NCBI RefSeq assembly: GCF_010729105.1
Contig: NZ_AP022573.1
Coordinates: 5,146,001-5,210,000, forward strand
Source of the DNA: Mycobacterium saskatchewanense
GTDB lineage: Bacteria > Actinomycetota > Actinomycetes > Mycobacteriales > Mycobacteriaceae
DNA: 64,000 nt
Direction: 5' to 3'
Under the pieces are notes generated by a model. The model ran no database searches and was not told the origin of the DNA. It saw only the letters and a list, made by a program, of their open reading frames with translations. This document shows, piece by piece, positions 18,743 through 27,279 of the stretch. The position numbers and the translations under genes were made by a program. Each line of letters begins with the position of its first letter. The stretch's first letter is position 1.

Positions 18743-18789
18743 CTACGGGACCGTAGGTTACGGTACCGTAGGTTTTGTGAAGCCTACGG
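18743..18789. promoter_or_regulatory. Multi-site operator/promoter of the ferredoxin reductase gene
   Basis: The stretch contains CTACGG-ga-CCGTAG (18743-18756), the palindrome TACGGTACCGTA (18759-18770) and CCGTAGG...CCTACGG (18766-18772 and 18783-18789): five copies of one half-site. TACGGT at 18759-18764 fits a -10 hexamer, so a repressor bound here would block it. The same half-site occurs before desA3. A TetR-type repressor is the natural candidate; none is encoded next to it. Confidence 0.7.
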
Positions 18790-18802
18790 AATCGACAAGA
18801 AT

Positions 18803-19993
18803 GTGAACGTAAGCCAGAAGCCACGCCGCAACCAGGAGCTTCCGCTGGGCAAGCGCAATCCCGCGATCAAGGGCGACGTCGTCGACACCACCCGACCCGT
18901 CGTCGCCGGTAGCGACCGGCATCCCGGCTGGCACGCCCTGCGCACGATCGCCGCGCGGATCACCACACCCCTGCTGCCCGACGACTACCTGCACCTGGCG
19001 AACCCGCTGTGGTCGGCGCGCGAACTGCGGGGCCGCATCCTCTCGGTCCGCCGGGAGACGGAAGACTCCGCGACCCTGGTGATCAAGCCGGGATGGGGCT
19101 TCAACTTCGACTACCAGCCGGGCCAATACATCGGGATCGGGCTGCTGGTCGACGGCCGCTGGCGCTGGCGATCCTATTCGTTGACGTCGAGCCCGGCCCC
19201 CGCCGGTTCGCGCGCACGCCGCACGGTCACCATCACGGTGAAGGCGATGCCCGAGGGCTTCCTGTCCTCCCACCTCGTGGCGGGGGTCGCGCCGGGGACC
19301 ATCGTCCGGTTGGCCGCACCGCAGGGCAATTTTGTCCTGCCCGATCCCGCACCGCCGTCGATCCTGTTCCTCACCGCCGGGTCCGGGATCACCCCGGTGA
19401 TGTCGATGCTGCGAACATTGCAGCGGCGCAACCAGATCGGCGACGTCGTGCACGTGCATTCGGCGCCGACCGAGGCCGACGTCATGTTCCGGGCGGAGTT
19501 GGCCGCCTTGGCAGCCGACCAGCCGGGTTACCGCCTGCTGCTGCGGGAGACCCGCACGCAGGGCCGGCTCGACCTCGCCTCCCTCGACCAGCAGGTGCCG
19601 GACTGGCGCGACCGCCAGACGTGGGCCTGCGGGCCCGAGGGCCTGCTGACGCAGGCCGAGAAGACGTGGACGGCGGAGGGCATCGGCGACCGGTTGCACC
19701 TGGAGCGGTTCGCGGTGACCAAGGCCGCGCCGGCCGGCGCCGGCGGAACGGTCACCTTCGCCCGAAGCGGGCGCACCGCGGTCGCCGACGCCGCGACATC
19801 GCTGATGGACGCGGGGGAGGGCGCCGGCGTGCAGATGCCGTTTGGGTGCCGGATGGGCATTTGTCAGTCCTGCGTGGTCGTCCTCGCGGAGGGGCACGTC
19901 CGTGACCTGCGAACCGGCCAGGAGCACGACCCGGGGACTCGGGTCCAGACGTGCGTGTCGGCCGCCTCGGGCGATTGCACGCTCGACATCTAA
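18803..19993 (+). CDS. Ferredoxin reductase-like oxidoreductase, electron donor of DesA3
   Basis: A 396-residue fusion of ferredoxin-NADP reductase and plant-type ferredoxin (homologue of Rv3230c). In order: FAD domain with [13 protein letters not shown](P) domain with [12 protein letters not shown], and a C-terminal 2Fe-2S domain with CRMGICQSC and a final Cys in QTCVSA. Rv3230c supplies NADPH electrons to DesA3, which makes oleoyl-CoA from stearoyl-CoA at the membrane. DesA3 is encoded 85 bases downstream with a copy of the same operator, so the pair is a regulon of its own. GTG 18803 lies 13 bases after the last operator half-site; later starts are possible. Confidence 0.92.
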   Translation: MNVSQKPRRNQELPLGKRNPAIKGDVVDTTRPVVAGSDRHPGWHALRTIAARITTPLLPDDYLHLANPLWSARELRGRILSVRRETEDSATLVIKPGWGFNFDYQPGQYIGIGLLVDGRWRWRSYSLTSSPAPAGSRARRTVTITVKAMPEGFLSSHLVAGVAPGTIVRLAAPQGNFVLPDPAPPSILFLTAGSGITPVMSMLRTLQRRNQIGDVVHVHSAPTEADVMFRAELAALAADQPGYRLLLRETRTQGRLDLASLDQQVPDWRDRQTWACGPEGLLTQAEKTWTAEGIGDRLHLERFAVTKAAPAGAGGTVTFARSGRTAVADAATSLMDAGEGAGVQMPFGCRMGICQSCVVVLAEGHVRDLRTGQEHDPGTRVQTCVSAASGDCTLDI

Positions 19994-20006
19994 AGGCTAC
20001 TCACAG

Positions 20007-20041
20007 GTAACCTACGGATTCGTAGGTTACGATAGCGTAGG
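20007..20041. promoter_or_regulatory. Operator/promoter of desA3
   Basis: GTAACCTACG-gatt-CGTAGGTTAC (20007-20030) is a perfect 10-base inverted repeat, followed by another half-site GCGTAGG (20035-20041). TACGAT at 20028-20033 is a good -10 hexamer embedded in the right arm, so binding would repress. The half-site is shared with 18743-18789. Confidence 0.75.
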
Positions 20042-20078
20042 TAGTACCAACACAATCGACCGCAGGGAGAAAAAGACG

Positions 20079-21374
20079 ATGGCGATCACCGACGTCGACG
20101 TATTCGCCCATTTGACGGACGCCGATATCGAAAACCTGGCCACTGAGCTCGACGCGATCCGCCAGGACATTGAAGACTCTCGTGGGGCGCGCGACGCCCG
20201 GTACATCCGGCGCACCATCGCGGCCCAGCGCGCGCTGGAGGTGGCCGCCCGGGTGACGCTGGCCGCCAGCTCTCGGCGTTCCGCCTGGTGGGCCGGGACC
20301 GTCGCGCTGGGCGTGGCCAAGATCGTCGAGAACATGGAGATCGGCCACAATGTCATGCACGGCCAGTGGGACTGGATGAACGACCCGGAGATCCACTCCT
20401 CAACGTGGGAGTGGGACATGAGCGGGTCGTCCAAGCACTGGCGCTACACCCACAACTTCGTGCACCACAAGTACACCAACATCCTGGGCATGGACGACGA
20501 CGTGGGCTACGGCCTGCTGCGCGTCACGCGCGACCAGCGCTGGAAGCGCTTCAACATGTTCAACCTGCTCTACAACACCTTGCTTGCGCTTCTCTTCGAG
20601 TGGGGCGTCGGCCTGCAGCACGTGGAGCTCGGCAAGATCGCCAAGAAGCGGATGGATCAGGACGACGCCCGACAGCGGGTCGACGAGTTCCTGGCCAAGG
20701 CCGGCCGGCAGGTGCTCAAGGATTACGTCGCCTTCCCGGCGTTGACCGCGCTGTCGCCCGGCGCGACGTACACCTCGACGTTGAAGGCCAATGCCGTCGC
20801 CAACGTGATCCGCAACGTCTGGGCCAACGCCGTCATCTTCTGCGGGCATTTCCCCGACGGCGCCGAGAAATTCACCAAGACCGACATGATCGGCGAGACC
20901 AAGGGCCAGTGGTACCTGCGGCAGATGCTGGGCAGCGCCAACTTCGAGGCCGGGCCGGCGCTGCGCTTCATGAGTGGCAATCTGTGCCACCAGATCGAGC
21001 ACCACCTGTACCCGGACCTGCCGAGCAACCGGCTGCACGAGATCTCGGTGCGCGTGCGCGAGGTCTGCGACAAATACGACTTGCCGTACACCACAGGTTC
21101 GTTCCTGTTCCAGTACGCCAAGACGTGGCGGACGCTGGCCAAGTTGTCGTTGCCGAACTCGTACCTGCGCGACGACGCCGACAACGCGCCGGAGACCCGC
21201 AGCGAGCGGATGTTCGCCGAACTGGGGCCGGGTTTCGCCGGCACCGACCAGGCGACCGGACGCCGGCGCGGGCTGAAGACGGCCATCGCCACCGTGCGGG
21301 GCTGGCGCCGCGACCGGCGCGCCAAGCGCCAGGCCGCTCCGGTGGTCAAGGACGCTGACGGCCTGGCGGCTTAA
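20079..21374 (+). CDS. desA3: Acyl-CoA delta-9 desaturase DesA3
   Basis: A 431-residue membrane fatty-acid desaturase (homologue of Rv3229c). The three histidine boxes of the di-iron site are present: HNVMHGQ near residue 89, HNFVHHKYTN near 125 and HQIEHHLYPD near 304, with hydrophobic spans between them. It converts stearoyl-CoA to oleoyl-CoA, the precursor of tuberculostearic acid, with the reductase encoded just upstream. GGGAGA at 20065-20070 and the homologue start MAITDVDV choose ATG 20079; the frame is open further upstream. The strong palindrome in front predicts tight repression, probably responsive to fatty acids. Confidence 0.95.
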   Translation: MAITDVDVFAHLTDADIENLATELDAIRQDIEDSRGARDARYIRRTIAAQRALEVAARVTLAASSRRSAWWAGTVALGVAKIVENMEIGHNVMHGQWDWMNDPEIHSSTWEWDMSGSSKHWRYTHNFVHHKYTNILGMDDDVGYGLLRVTRDQRWKRFNMFNLLYNTLLALLFEWGVGLQHVELGKIAKKRMDQDDARQRVDEFLAKAGRQVLKDYVAFPALTALSPGATYTSTLKANAVANVIRNVWANAVIFCGHFPDGAEKFTKTDMIGETKGQWYLRQMLGSANFEAGPALRFMSGNLCHQIEHHLYPDLPSNRLHEISVRVREVCDKYDLPYTTGSFLFQYAKTWRTLAKLSLPNSYLRDDADNAPETRSERMFAELGPGFAGTDQATGRRRGLKTAIATVRGWRRDRRAKRQAAPVVKDADGLAA

Positions 21375-21382
21375 CCCTCGCA

Positions 21383-21443
21383 CCGAGCGTGCGCTGAGGG
21401 CGAGATTCCGCTCCTCCGATTTTCGCCCACAGTGCACGTTCGG
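21383..21443. terminator. Imperfect hairpin after desA3
   Basis: CCGAGCGTGCGCTGAGGGCGA (from 21383) and TCGCCCACAGTGCACGTTCGG (to 21443) are inverted copies with four mismatches and a short loop. It lies between desA3 and the next promoter and probably ends the desA3 transcript. Confidence 0.5.
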
Positions 21444-21475
21444 CGCCGGACCGGTGTCGCGTGGCCGCCACGACG

Positions 21476-21481
21476 TACCTT
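21476..21481 (+). promoter_or_regulatory. -10 element for leaderless acyl-CoA dehydrogenase
   Basis: TACCTT matches TANNNT and is followed by 6 bases before ATG 21488. This decides 21488 against the in-frame upstream start at 21461. Confidence 0.6.
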
Positions 21482-21487
21482 CGTGGC

Positions 21488-22744
21488 ATGGATTTCTCCC
21501 CTTCCCCGCGCGCGGCCGAACTGACCCACGAGGTGCGCGCATTCGTCACCGACGAGGTCCTGCCGGTGGAAGAGGCGTTGCATCGGCGACGGCGCGAGGC
21601 GCGCCCGGGCGACGACCCCTGGCAGGTGCCCGCGGAAGTGGACGCGCTGCGCCGCGAGGCCCGGTCGCGGGGCCTGTGGAACCTGTTCCTGCCGGCCGGG
21701 CACGAGGGTCCGTACGCCGAGCGGTTCGGCACCCGTGACGGCGTCGGCCTGCGCAACGTCGACTACGCGCCCATCGCCGAGGCGACCGGATGGTCGTTCC
21801 TGGCCCCCTACGTCATCAACTCCAACGCACCCGATTCCGGCAACGCCGAGGTGCTGTTGCGCTACGGCAGCGAGGAGCAGAAGTCCCGGTGGCTCGAGCC
21901 GCTGCTCGCCGGCGACATCCGATCGGCGTTCGCGATGACCGAGCCGGGCGTGGCGTCCTCGGACGCCACGAACATGCAGCTGACCGCCGTGGTGGACGGC
22001 GACGAGGTGGTCATCAACGGACGCAAGTGGTGGACCACCGGAATCGGGCATCCCGATTGCGCCGTGCTGATCGTCATGGGGCTCACCGACCCGCAGGCGA
22101 GCAAGTACGCGCGGCATTCGATGGTGCTCGTGCCGCGCGATGCCCCGGGCGTGCAGGTCGAGCGGATGCTCGACACGATGGGGTTCCTCGATGAGCCCTT
22201 CGGTCATGGCGAGGTGTCGTTCACCGATGTGCGGGTGCCGCTGGCCAACGTCATCGCCGGCCCGGGCCGCGCGTTCGAGATCGCCCAGGGCCGGCTCGGC
22301 CCCGGCCGGGTGCACCACGCCATGCGCATGGTCGGGCTGGCCGAGCGGGCACTGCATCTGGCCTGCGAGCGAGGCCTGAGCCGGACGGCGTTCGGCAAGC
22401 CGATCATCAACCTCGGCGGTAACCGGGAGCGCGTCGCCGAGGCCCGGATCGCGATCGACTCCACCCGCCTGCTGATCCTGGACGCGGCCTGGAAGCTGGA
22501 CACCGTCGGCCCGCTCGGGGCGCTCAGCGAGGTGAGTGCGATCAAGGTGGCCGCGCCCAACGTGGCCCAGCAGGTGATCGACTTCGCCATGCAGATCCAC
22601 GGCGGCGCCGGCCTGTCCAGCGACTTTCCGCTGTCGGGCGCCTGGACCGCGGCCCGCGCCGTGCGGCTGGCGGACGGTCCCGACGAGGTGCACAAGAACG
22701 TCGTCGCCCGCGTCGAGCTCGGCAAGCACGGGGCCAGCCGCTGA
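21488..22744 (+). CDS. Acyl-CoA dehydrogenase
   Basis: A 418-residue flavoprotein of the acyl-CoA dehydrogenase family, long-chain/ACAD10-11-like. Seen in order: an N-terminal helical domain with WNLFLPAGHEG, the FAD/substrate motif SAFAMTEPGVASSDATNMQ, the KWWTTGIGHPDC strand typical of ACAD11-like enzymes, and the C-terminal IHGGAGLSSDFPL motif. It introduces the 2,3-double bond of an acyl-CoA thioester; the exact chain is not readable. An AraC regulator follows in the same direction, and a flavin monooxygenase after that, suggesting a catabolic set. I cannot match it to a specific fadE number. Confidence 0.9.
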   Translation: MDFSPSPRAAELTHEVRAFVTDEVLPVEEALHRRRREARPGDDPWQVPAEVDALRREARSRGLWNLFLPAGHEGPYAERFGTRDGVGLRNVDYAPIAEATGWSFLAPYVINSNAPDSGNAEVLLRYGSEEQKSRWLEPLLAGDIRSAFAMTEPGVASSDATNMQLTAVVDGDEVVINGRKWWTTGIGHPDCAVLIVMGLTDPQASKYARHSMVLVPRDAPGVQVERMLDTMGFLDEPFGHGEVSFTDVRVPLANVIAGPGRAFEIAQGRLGPGRVHHAMRMVGLAERALHLACERGLSRTAFGKPIINLGGNRERVAEARIAIDSTRLLILDAAWKLDTVGPLGALSEVSAIKVAAPNVAQQVIDFAMQIHGGAGLSSDFPLSGAWTAARAVRLADGPDEVHKNVVARVELGKHGASR

Positions 22745-22793
22745 CGGCGTCGACGGCGCCCGCGTGACCTCGGCGTTCGCCATACTGGGATGC

Positions 22794-23858
22794 GTGCAGG
22801 TGTTCGCCGGGCAGCAGGTGTCGCACTGGGATTTCCCGCGCAACATCGCCAGCGTCGCCCTGATGACCGAATTCGCGCGCGAGCACGGGCTCGCCGTGGC
22901 GGACGCGCTCGAGGGGTCCGGCCTGTCCGAGGGCGCGCTGCAAGACCACGACCGCATGATCATGGGGCGCCAGGAGCTGGCGGTCGCGACGAACCTGGTG
23001 AACCGGCTCGGCGACCCGGCCAACCTGGGGATGCGGGTCGGCCGCGGCTACTACGTCGGATCGTTCGGCATCTTCGGCTTCGCCTGCCTGACGAGTTCGA
23101 CCCTCGGCGACGCGGTCCGGTTCGCGGCGCGGTTCTACGAGCTCAGCTACGGGTTTTGCCTGCCGAGCGTGACGGTGGAAGGGCCCGTCGCGGCGCTGCG
23201 GCTCGACCTGCCGGACCTGACGGGCCCCGTTGCGGATTTCCTGGTGCGGCGCGACCTGGCGGCGATCGCCCGGGTGATGGCGGAGTTGCTGGGCCGCCCC
23301 ATCCCCTTCACCGCGGTCGAATTCGCCGGTCCGGAGCCGTCGTCGGGTGACGCCGAGGCCCGCGAGGCGTTCGGCGTGACGCCGCGCTACGGCTCGCCGG
23401 CCAATGTTGCCCGCTGGCCGGCCGCGCTGCTGGACAGCCGGCTGCCCCAGGCCAGCGAGATGAGCGCGGCGATGTGCGAGCAGCAGTGCCACGACCTCTT
23501 GGAGCGCCGTCGGCAACGGACCGGTGTCGCCCGGCGGGTCCGCGAGCGCCTGGCATCGATCGACGGCGAACCGCACACGATCGCCGTCGTCGCGCGGCAA
23601 CTGGCGATGAGCGAGCGGACGCTGCGGCGGCGCCTGGCCGAGGAGAACACGAGCTTCCGCGAACTGGTCGAGGAGGTCCACCGCGTCCTCGCCGAGGAGC
23701 TACTGGCGACGGGCGCCCTGTCGGTGGAGGACGTCGCGCTGCGGCTGGGCTACGCCGAGGCGACCAGCTTCATCGCCGCGTTCAAACGCTGGACGGGCAC
23801 GACTCCCGCCCGCTACCAGCGTGCGGCGGCGCCGCGAGCACGGCTGCTGGCCGTCTGA
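22794..23858 (+). CDS. AraC/XylS-family transcriptional regulator
   Basis: About 354 residues of the OruR/AraC type: an N-terminal Arabinose_bd (effector) domain with RNIASVALMTEFAREHGL and LGMRVGRGYYVGSFG, then a C-terminal double HTH (TIAVVARQLAMSERTLRRRLAEE and LSVEDVALRLGYAEATSFIAAFKRWTG). GTG 22764 is an alternative start, but CATACT seven bases before GTG 22794 looks like a weak leaderless -10 and the family begins near FAGQQV. It probably controls the neighbouring acyl-CoA dehydrogenase and monooxygenase genes in response to a lipid or steroid-like effector; that is inference from position. Confidence 0.88.
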   Translation: MQVFAGQQVSHWDFPRNIASVALMTEFAREHGLAVADALEGSGLSEGALQDHDRMIMGRQELAVATNLVNRLGDPANLGMRVGRGYYVGSFGIFGFACLTSSTLGDAVRFAARFYELSYGFCLPSVTVEGPVAALRLDLPDLTGPVADFLVRRDLAAIARVMAELLGRPIPFTAVEFAGPEPSSGDAEAREAFGVTPRYGSPANVARWPAALLDSRLPQASEMSAAMCEQQCHDLLERRRQRTGVARRVRERLASIDGEPHTIAVVARQLAMSERTLRRRLAEENTSFRELVEEVHRVLAEELLATGALSVEDVALRLGYAEATSFIAAFKRWTGTTPARYQRAAAPRARLLAV

Positions 23859-23919
23859 TCTGGCCGGAATCATGGATTTGCCGTCCGCAATCGGCTGCCG
23901 GGCGCGTGCCGCTCCCTCC

Positions 23920-23925
23920 TAACTT
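23920..23925 (+). promoter_or_regulatory. -10 element for leaderless monooxygenase
   Basis: TAACTT matches TANNNT with 6 bases to ATG 23932. GTG 23926 directly abuts the hexamer and would lie upstream of the expected transcript start. Confidence 0.6.
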
Positions 23926-23931
23926 GTGACT

Positions 23932-25428
23932 ATGACTTCGCCTCTTCGTCGCCCGCGCGTGTTGGTGATCGGGGCCGGCTTCGGCGGCCTGGCCGCGGCC
24001 CACGAGTTGTCCCGGGACGACCTGGCCGACGTGACCGTGCTGGAAAAGGCCGCCGACATCGGCGGCGTCTGGCGGGAAAACACCTATCCCGGTGCCGCCT
24101 GCGACGTCCCGTCGAATCTGTATTCGTACTCGTTCGCCCGTAAGACCGACTGGGGCCGGCGATACGCCGAGCAGCCCGACATCCTCGGCTATATCCACGA
24201 CACCGCCGACCGGCTCGGCCTCCGCGACCTGGTGCGGACCGGGGTCGAGGTCACCTCGGCGGCCTACGACGACAGCACCGCCACGTGGAGCGTGGCGACG
24301 TCGGGCGGCGAGGTCTACGAGGCCGACGTGCTGGTGCCCGCCGTGGGCCAGCTGTCACGCCCGGCGCTGCCGGCGATCCCGGGACTCGACACCTTCGCGG
24401 GCCCGTCGTTCCATTCGGCGCAGTGGCGCCACGACGTCGACCTGGCCGGCAAGCGCGTCGCGGTTCTGGGCACCGGCGCGTCGGCGATCCAGTTCGTGCC
24501 GCGCATCCGCGAAACGGCCAAGCACGTCACCGTCTTTCAGCGGTCCGCGCCGTATGTCGTGCCGAAGCCGGATCGCGCCTACACCGACGCGCACCACGCC
24601 GCATTCCGGAGGGTGCCGGGGTTCGCCGCCGCCATGCGCACGCTGATCTGGGAGATCAGCGAGTTCTTCGGCCTCGCGCTGACCCGGGTGGCCCCACTCG
24701 CCCAGCTGATCGGCGTAGCCGCGTCGCTGAACCTCAAGCGCCACATCAAGGATCCGGTGCTGCGGGCGAAGCTCACCCCCGACTACCAGATCGGTTGCAA
24801 GCGGGTGCTATTCAGCAGCGAGTGGTACCCGGCGCTGGCCCGCGAGAACGTCTCGGTCGTGACGGACGCCATCACCGAAGTGGCTCCGACCGGCGTGCGC
24901 ACCGCCGACGGCCGCCTGCACGAGGCGGACGTGGTCGTCTACGGCACCGGGTTCAAGGCCACCGAGTTCCTCGCGCCGATGACGATCACCGGCCGCGACG
25001 GCCGCGACCTGCATGCCGAATGGGCCGAGGGGGCGCGCGCCCACCTCGGCATGGCGGTGCCGGGTTTCCCGAACATGTTCCTGATCTACGGCCCGAACAC
25101 CAATCTCGGTACCAGCTCGATCATCCTGATGATGGAGCAGCAGGCCCGGTACATCCGCCAGCTCACCCGAGAACTCGCACGCGGGGGCGCGGCCCGCGCG
25201 TTCGAGGTCCGGCGCGAGGTCGAGCAGGCCTACGACGAGGACGTCCAATCCCGCCTCGACAGGAGTGTGTGGACCACCTGCCAGTCGTGGTACCGCACGG
25301 CGTCCGGCCGGGTCACCACCAACTGGCCGGGGCTGGTGCACGAATACCAGCGCCGCACGGCGGATGTGGCGCTCGCGGACTACATGGAAGTCCGGCCCCG
25401 GTCCGCGGCGAAAGCGGTTAACGCGTAA
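23932..25428 (+). CDS. Flavin-containing monooxygenase (Baeyer-Villiger type)
   Basis: A 498-residue class B flavoprotein monooxygenase. FAD-binding GAGFGG lies near residue 16, the NADPH-binding GTGASAIQF near 180 and between them the Baeyer-Villiger fingerprint FAGPSFHSAQWRH (FxGxxxHxxxW). GTGFKATEF and GPNTNLGTSSII occur in the second half, as in mycobacterial EtaA-like enzymes. Such enzymes oxidise ketones to esters or lactones, and EtaA also activates ethionamide. Substrate is unknown; the flanking AraC gene and the cholesterol-oxidase remnant suggest a steroid or fatty ketone. The C-terminal stop abuts the pseudogene directly. Confidence 0.9.
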   Translation: MTSPLRRPRVLVIGAGFGGLAAAHELSRDDLADVTVLEKAADIGGVWRENTYPGAACDVPSNLYSYSFARKTDWGRRYAEQPDILGYIHDTADRLGLRDLVRTGVEVTSAAYDDSTATWSVATSGGEVYEADVLVPAVGQLSRPALPAIPGLDTFAGPSFHSAQWRHDVDLAGKRVAVLGTGASAIQFVPRIRETAKHVTVFQRSAPYVVPKPDRAYTDAHHAAFRRVPGFAAAMRTLIWEISEFFGLALTRVAPLAQLIGVAASLNLKRHIKDPVLRAKLTPDYQIGCKRVLFSSEWYPALARENVSVVTDAITEVAPTGVRTADGRLHEADVVVYGTGFKATEFLAPMTITGRDGRDLHAEWAEGARAHLGMAVPGFPNMFLIYGPNTNLGTSSIILMMEQQARYIRQLTRELARGGAARAFEVRREVEQAYDEDVQSRLDRSVWTTCQSWYRTASGRVTTNWPGLVHEYQRRTADVALADYMEVRPRSAAKAVNA

Positions 25429-25920
25429 CACGTTTTCGACTACGGCGTGCTGATGGTCGGCTCGGGTTTGGGCGGCAGTGTCACCGCCGCACTGCGCCTG
25501 AGCGAAAAGGGCTGCCGGGTCCGCGTTCTCGCAGCGGGGCGCCGGTTCCGCGGCGAGGACTTCGCCAAAAACAACTGGCACGTGCGGGATTACCCGTTCA
25601 AACCTTCCCCCGGCTGCTGGGGCTTCCAGCGGATGGACCTGCTCTCCGATGCCGTCGTGCGCTCACGCTCTACGAGCCCGGCGCGGCCTGTTCGGCCGGC
25701 GCGTGCTGACGCGTCGGGGTGTGGGCGTGCCGAATCCGACGGGGATCCCGGTCGGCACGAGGTGGCCCGGCGCGCGGCCGGATACCCTGGACGGCATCTC
25801 CGACGGCGCCGGGGTGGACCTGGCGGACATCCCGAGGACCCCTACCGCCACATGCACGGATATCCGGGTCAGCACGTGATCGACGGCTCGACGATCGCCG
25901 CCGACCTGGGCCGATGCCAC
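25429..25920 (+). pseudogene. Gutted cholesterol oxidase-like GMC oxidoreductase
   Basis: The frame after the monooxygenase stop reads like the N-terminus of ChoD: VGSGLGGSVTAA (FAD dinucleotide fold), LSEKGCRVRVL, AGRRFRGEDFAKNNW, then GCWGFQRMD. Protein similarity ends near 25670. From about 25715 the C-terminal part appears in other frames: GVGVPNPTGIPVG, then DPYRHMHGYPG and HVIDGSTIAADLG near 25840-25905, equivalent to the end of GMC enzymes. About 400 central residues are missing and several frameshifts are needed. No start codon matches the family N-terminus. Family call is firm; the specific cholesterol assignment is recalled from ChoD and should be checked. Confidence 0.78.
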
Positions 25921-25936
25921 GCGCAGCGGGTAGGTC

Positions 25937-25942
25937 TACAGT
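25937..25942 (+). promoter_or_regulatory. -10 element for leaderless hypothetical gene
   Basis: TACAGT matches TANNNT with 7 bases to ATG 25950; it lies just after the pseudogene remnant. Confidence 0.5.
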
Positions 25943-25949
25943 CGGAAAC

Positions 25950-26486
25950 ATGCTCGCAGCGTTTGGATTCGAAACACTGGGCGTGGTCGTCGGCGACATG
26001 TTCTTCGTCGACCCGCGCCCGCTCGAAGGTCAGGAAACCCCGGAGCGTGGGGTCAGGCTGGAACTGCGCCTGGTCGACCGCGACGAGCCGCAGGGGTCGA
26101 TCTACGCCGGCGTGCCGATCGGCTTCAACCGCCCGGTGTGGCGGGTGGACCTGTTCGGCTCCACCGAGAGCCCGCCGGGGACGCTCGACCGGGCCCATCA
26201 CCACCCGCGGTTCGACGGGTGGGAGCCGGGGCGCCGGCACTTCGTTCCCGAGCTGTCCGCGGACCCCGTGGCATGGCTGGCCGGTCAGCTTGCCGACCCG
26301 GCCGCCGTGCTGGAACGAGCGGGCGTCGATCCGGATGAGATTCCGGCCGCCGACAAGGCCGGGCTCGCCGCGGCCGCGCCGGAGATCGTCGCCGCCGTGA
26401 AGCGGATGCTCGACGGCGTGCGGGACGGGGAGCTGGCCCCGGCGCCCCCCGAGCCCGTCGCCGCCGCCCGCACCGGCTGGCTCTGA
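25950..26486 (+). CDS. Conserved hypothetical protein
   Basis: A 178-residue protein from ATG 25950 (the longer open frame upstream belongs to pseudogene debris). Features: GFETLGVVVGDMFFVDPRPLEGQE at the start, a His-rich AHHHPRFDGWEPGRR in the middle, and an Ala/Pro-rich tail. I cannot name a family. The conserved-looking charged and aromatic core and the well-placed -10 element suggest a real, expressed gene. The neighbouring gene downstream begins 40 bases later on the same strand and could be co-transcribed. Confidence 0.65.
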   Translation: MLAAFGFETLGVVVGDMFFVDPRPLEGQETPERGVRLELRLVDRDEPQGSIYAGVPIGFNRPVWRVDLFGSTESPPGTLDRAHHHPRFDGWEPGRRHFVPELSADPVAWLAGQLADPAAVLERAGVDPDEIPAADKAGLAAAAPEIVAAVKRMLDGVRDGELAPAPPEPVAAARTGWL

Positions 26487-26525
26487 TTCTTCCCCCCGGC
26501 GCGGCGGTCCCGTGAGGATGTCGAG

Positions 26526-26909
26526 ATGGACTTCCGGATGCGCTACGACCGGTGGTATCGCCCGCTGGCGACCCTTCTGGGCGCCGGGCCGAAGCGGACG
26601 ACGATCCGGGTGGACCAGGGCGCGCTGCACGTCAAGCACGGCTGGATGTTTCGTATCGACCTGCCGCTGAACGACATTCGGTCGGTTCGGGTGATGTCCG
26701 GCCGGCCGCTGGCCTGGGGAGTCCATCCGATGGGGGACGCCTGGATGGTCAACGGCTCGCGGGAGGGGATCGTCGAACTCAGGTTCTCCCGGCCCGTGAC
26801 CTCGAAGTCCGTACAGCTGATGAGTTCCACGTGGGGCGAGGTCCGCTGCCTCTACCTCAGCCTCGAAGATCCGGGGAGCTTCGTCGCCGCGGTGAAACCT
26901 TCGCACTGA
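26526..26909 (+). CDS. Small conserved hypothetical, PH-like
   Basis: A 127-residue basic protein with alternating beta-strands (TTIRVDQGALHVKHGWMF, IVELRFSRPV, VRCLYLSLEDPGSFVAAV) closing in a short helix-like end, a pattern resembling bacterial PH-like domains. No membrane segment or signal peptide. GAGGA at 26515-26519 precedes ATG 26526. Function is unknown. It borders the decayed thiolase/dehydrogenase stretch downstream. Confidence 0.65.
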   Translation: MDFRMRYDRWYRPLATLLGAGPKRTTIRVDQGALHVKHGWMFRIDLPLNDIRSVRVMSGRPLAWGVHPMGDAWMVNGSREGIVELRFSRPVTSKSVQLMSSTWGEVRCLYLSLEDPGSFVAAVKPSH

Positions 26910-26929
26910 TTTGGGTCGAAGGAGTATGA

Positions 26930-27016
26930 GCCTTGCCGCGCCGTCGCCGTCGCTCTTGGCCAGGTCTGCCCCGGTGCCGAGTGCCCACGCGAGCACGACG
27001 GGGCTAACGCCTCGTT
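26930..27016 (-). pseudogene. Thiolase C-terminal scrap
   Basis: On the minus strand NEALAP, then after a one-base shift VVLAWALGTGADLAKS, matches NEAFAP-VVLAWAHDTGADLAKT of the intact thiolase at 27776-28957. Only about 30 codons remain and the frame is broken, so this is a relic, either of a duplicated thiolase or of a deleted paralogue. Confidence 0.65.
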
Positions 27017-27058
27017 ACCCGCCGGCATTCCGTACTGGGTTCGGTGAACTCGAAGCCC

Positions 27059-27262
27059 ACGCGACGGAGCCTCAAGGCTTTACCTCGATCACCACTTTCC
27101 CCATCGGGCCGTCGGCTAGGCGCGATGCAGCACGCCATGCCCAGCGCTTCCGCCGCGGCAGCGTTTCTCGAACTCCCGGGCGGTCTTGCGATACATAGCG
27201 AAAGACTACTTGGCGACCGGAGCTGCCAACGCCAATCGTCCGCAGTATCTCCCGCAACCACC
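27059..27262 (-). pseudogene. Possible medium-chain dehydrogenase C-terminal relic
   Basis: The minus-strand frame ends in RLADGPMGKVVIEVKP, resembling the C-terminal GKVV-I-V ending of zinc-type alcohol dehydrogenases or quinone oxidoreductases. The upstream part is scattered over two frames (EALGMACCIA versus RYVSQDRPG). Too short and broken to be functional; the family call is tentative. Confidence 0.35.
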
Positions 27263-27279
27263 GCGCCGAGCAGGTTGCG

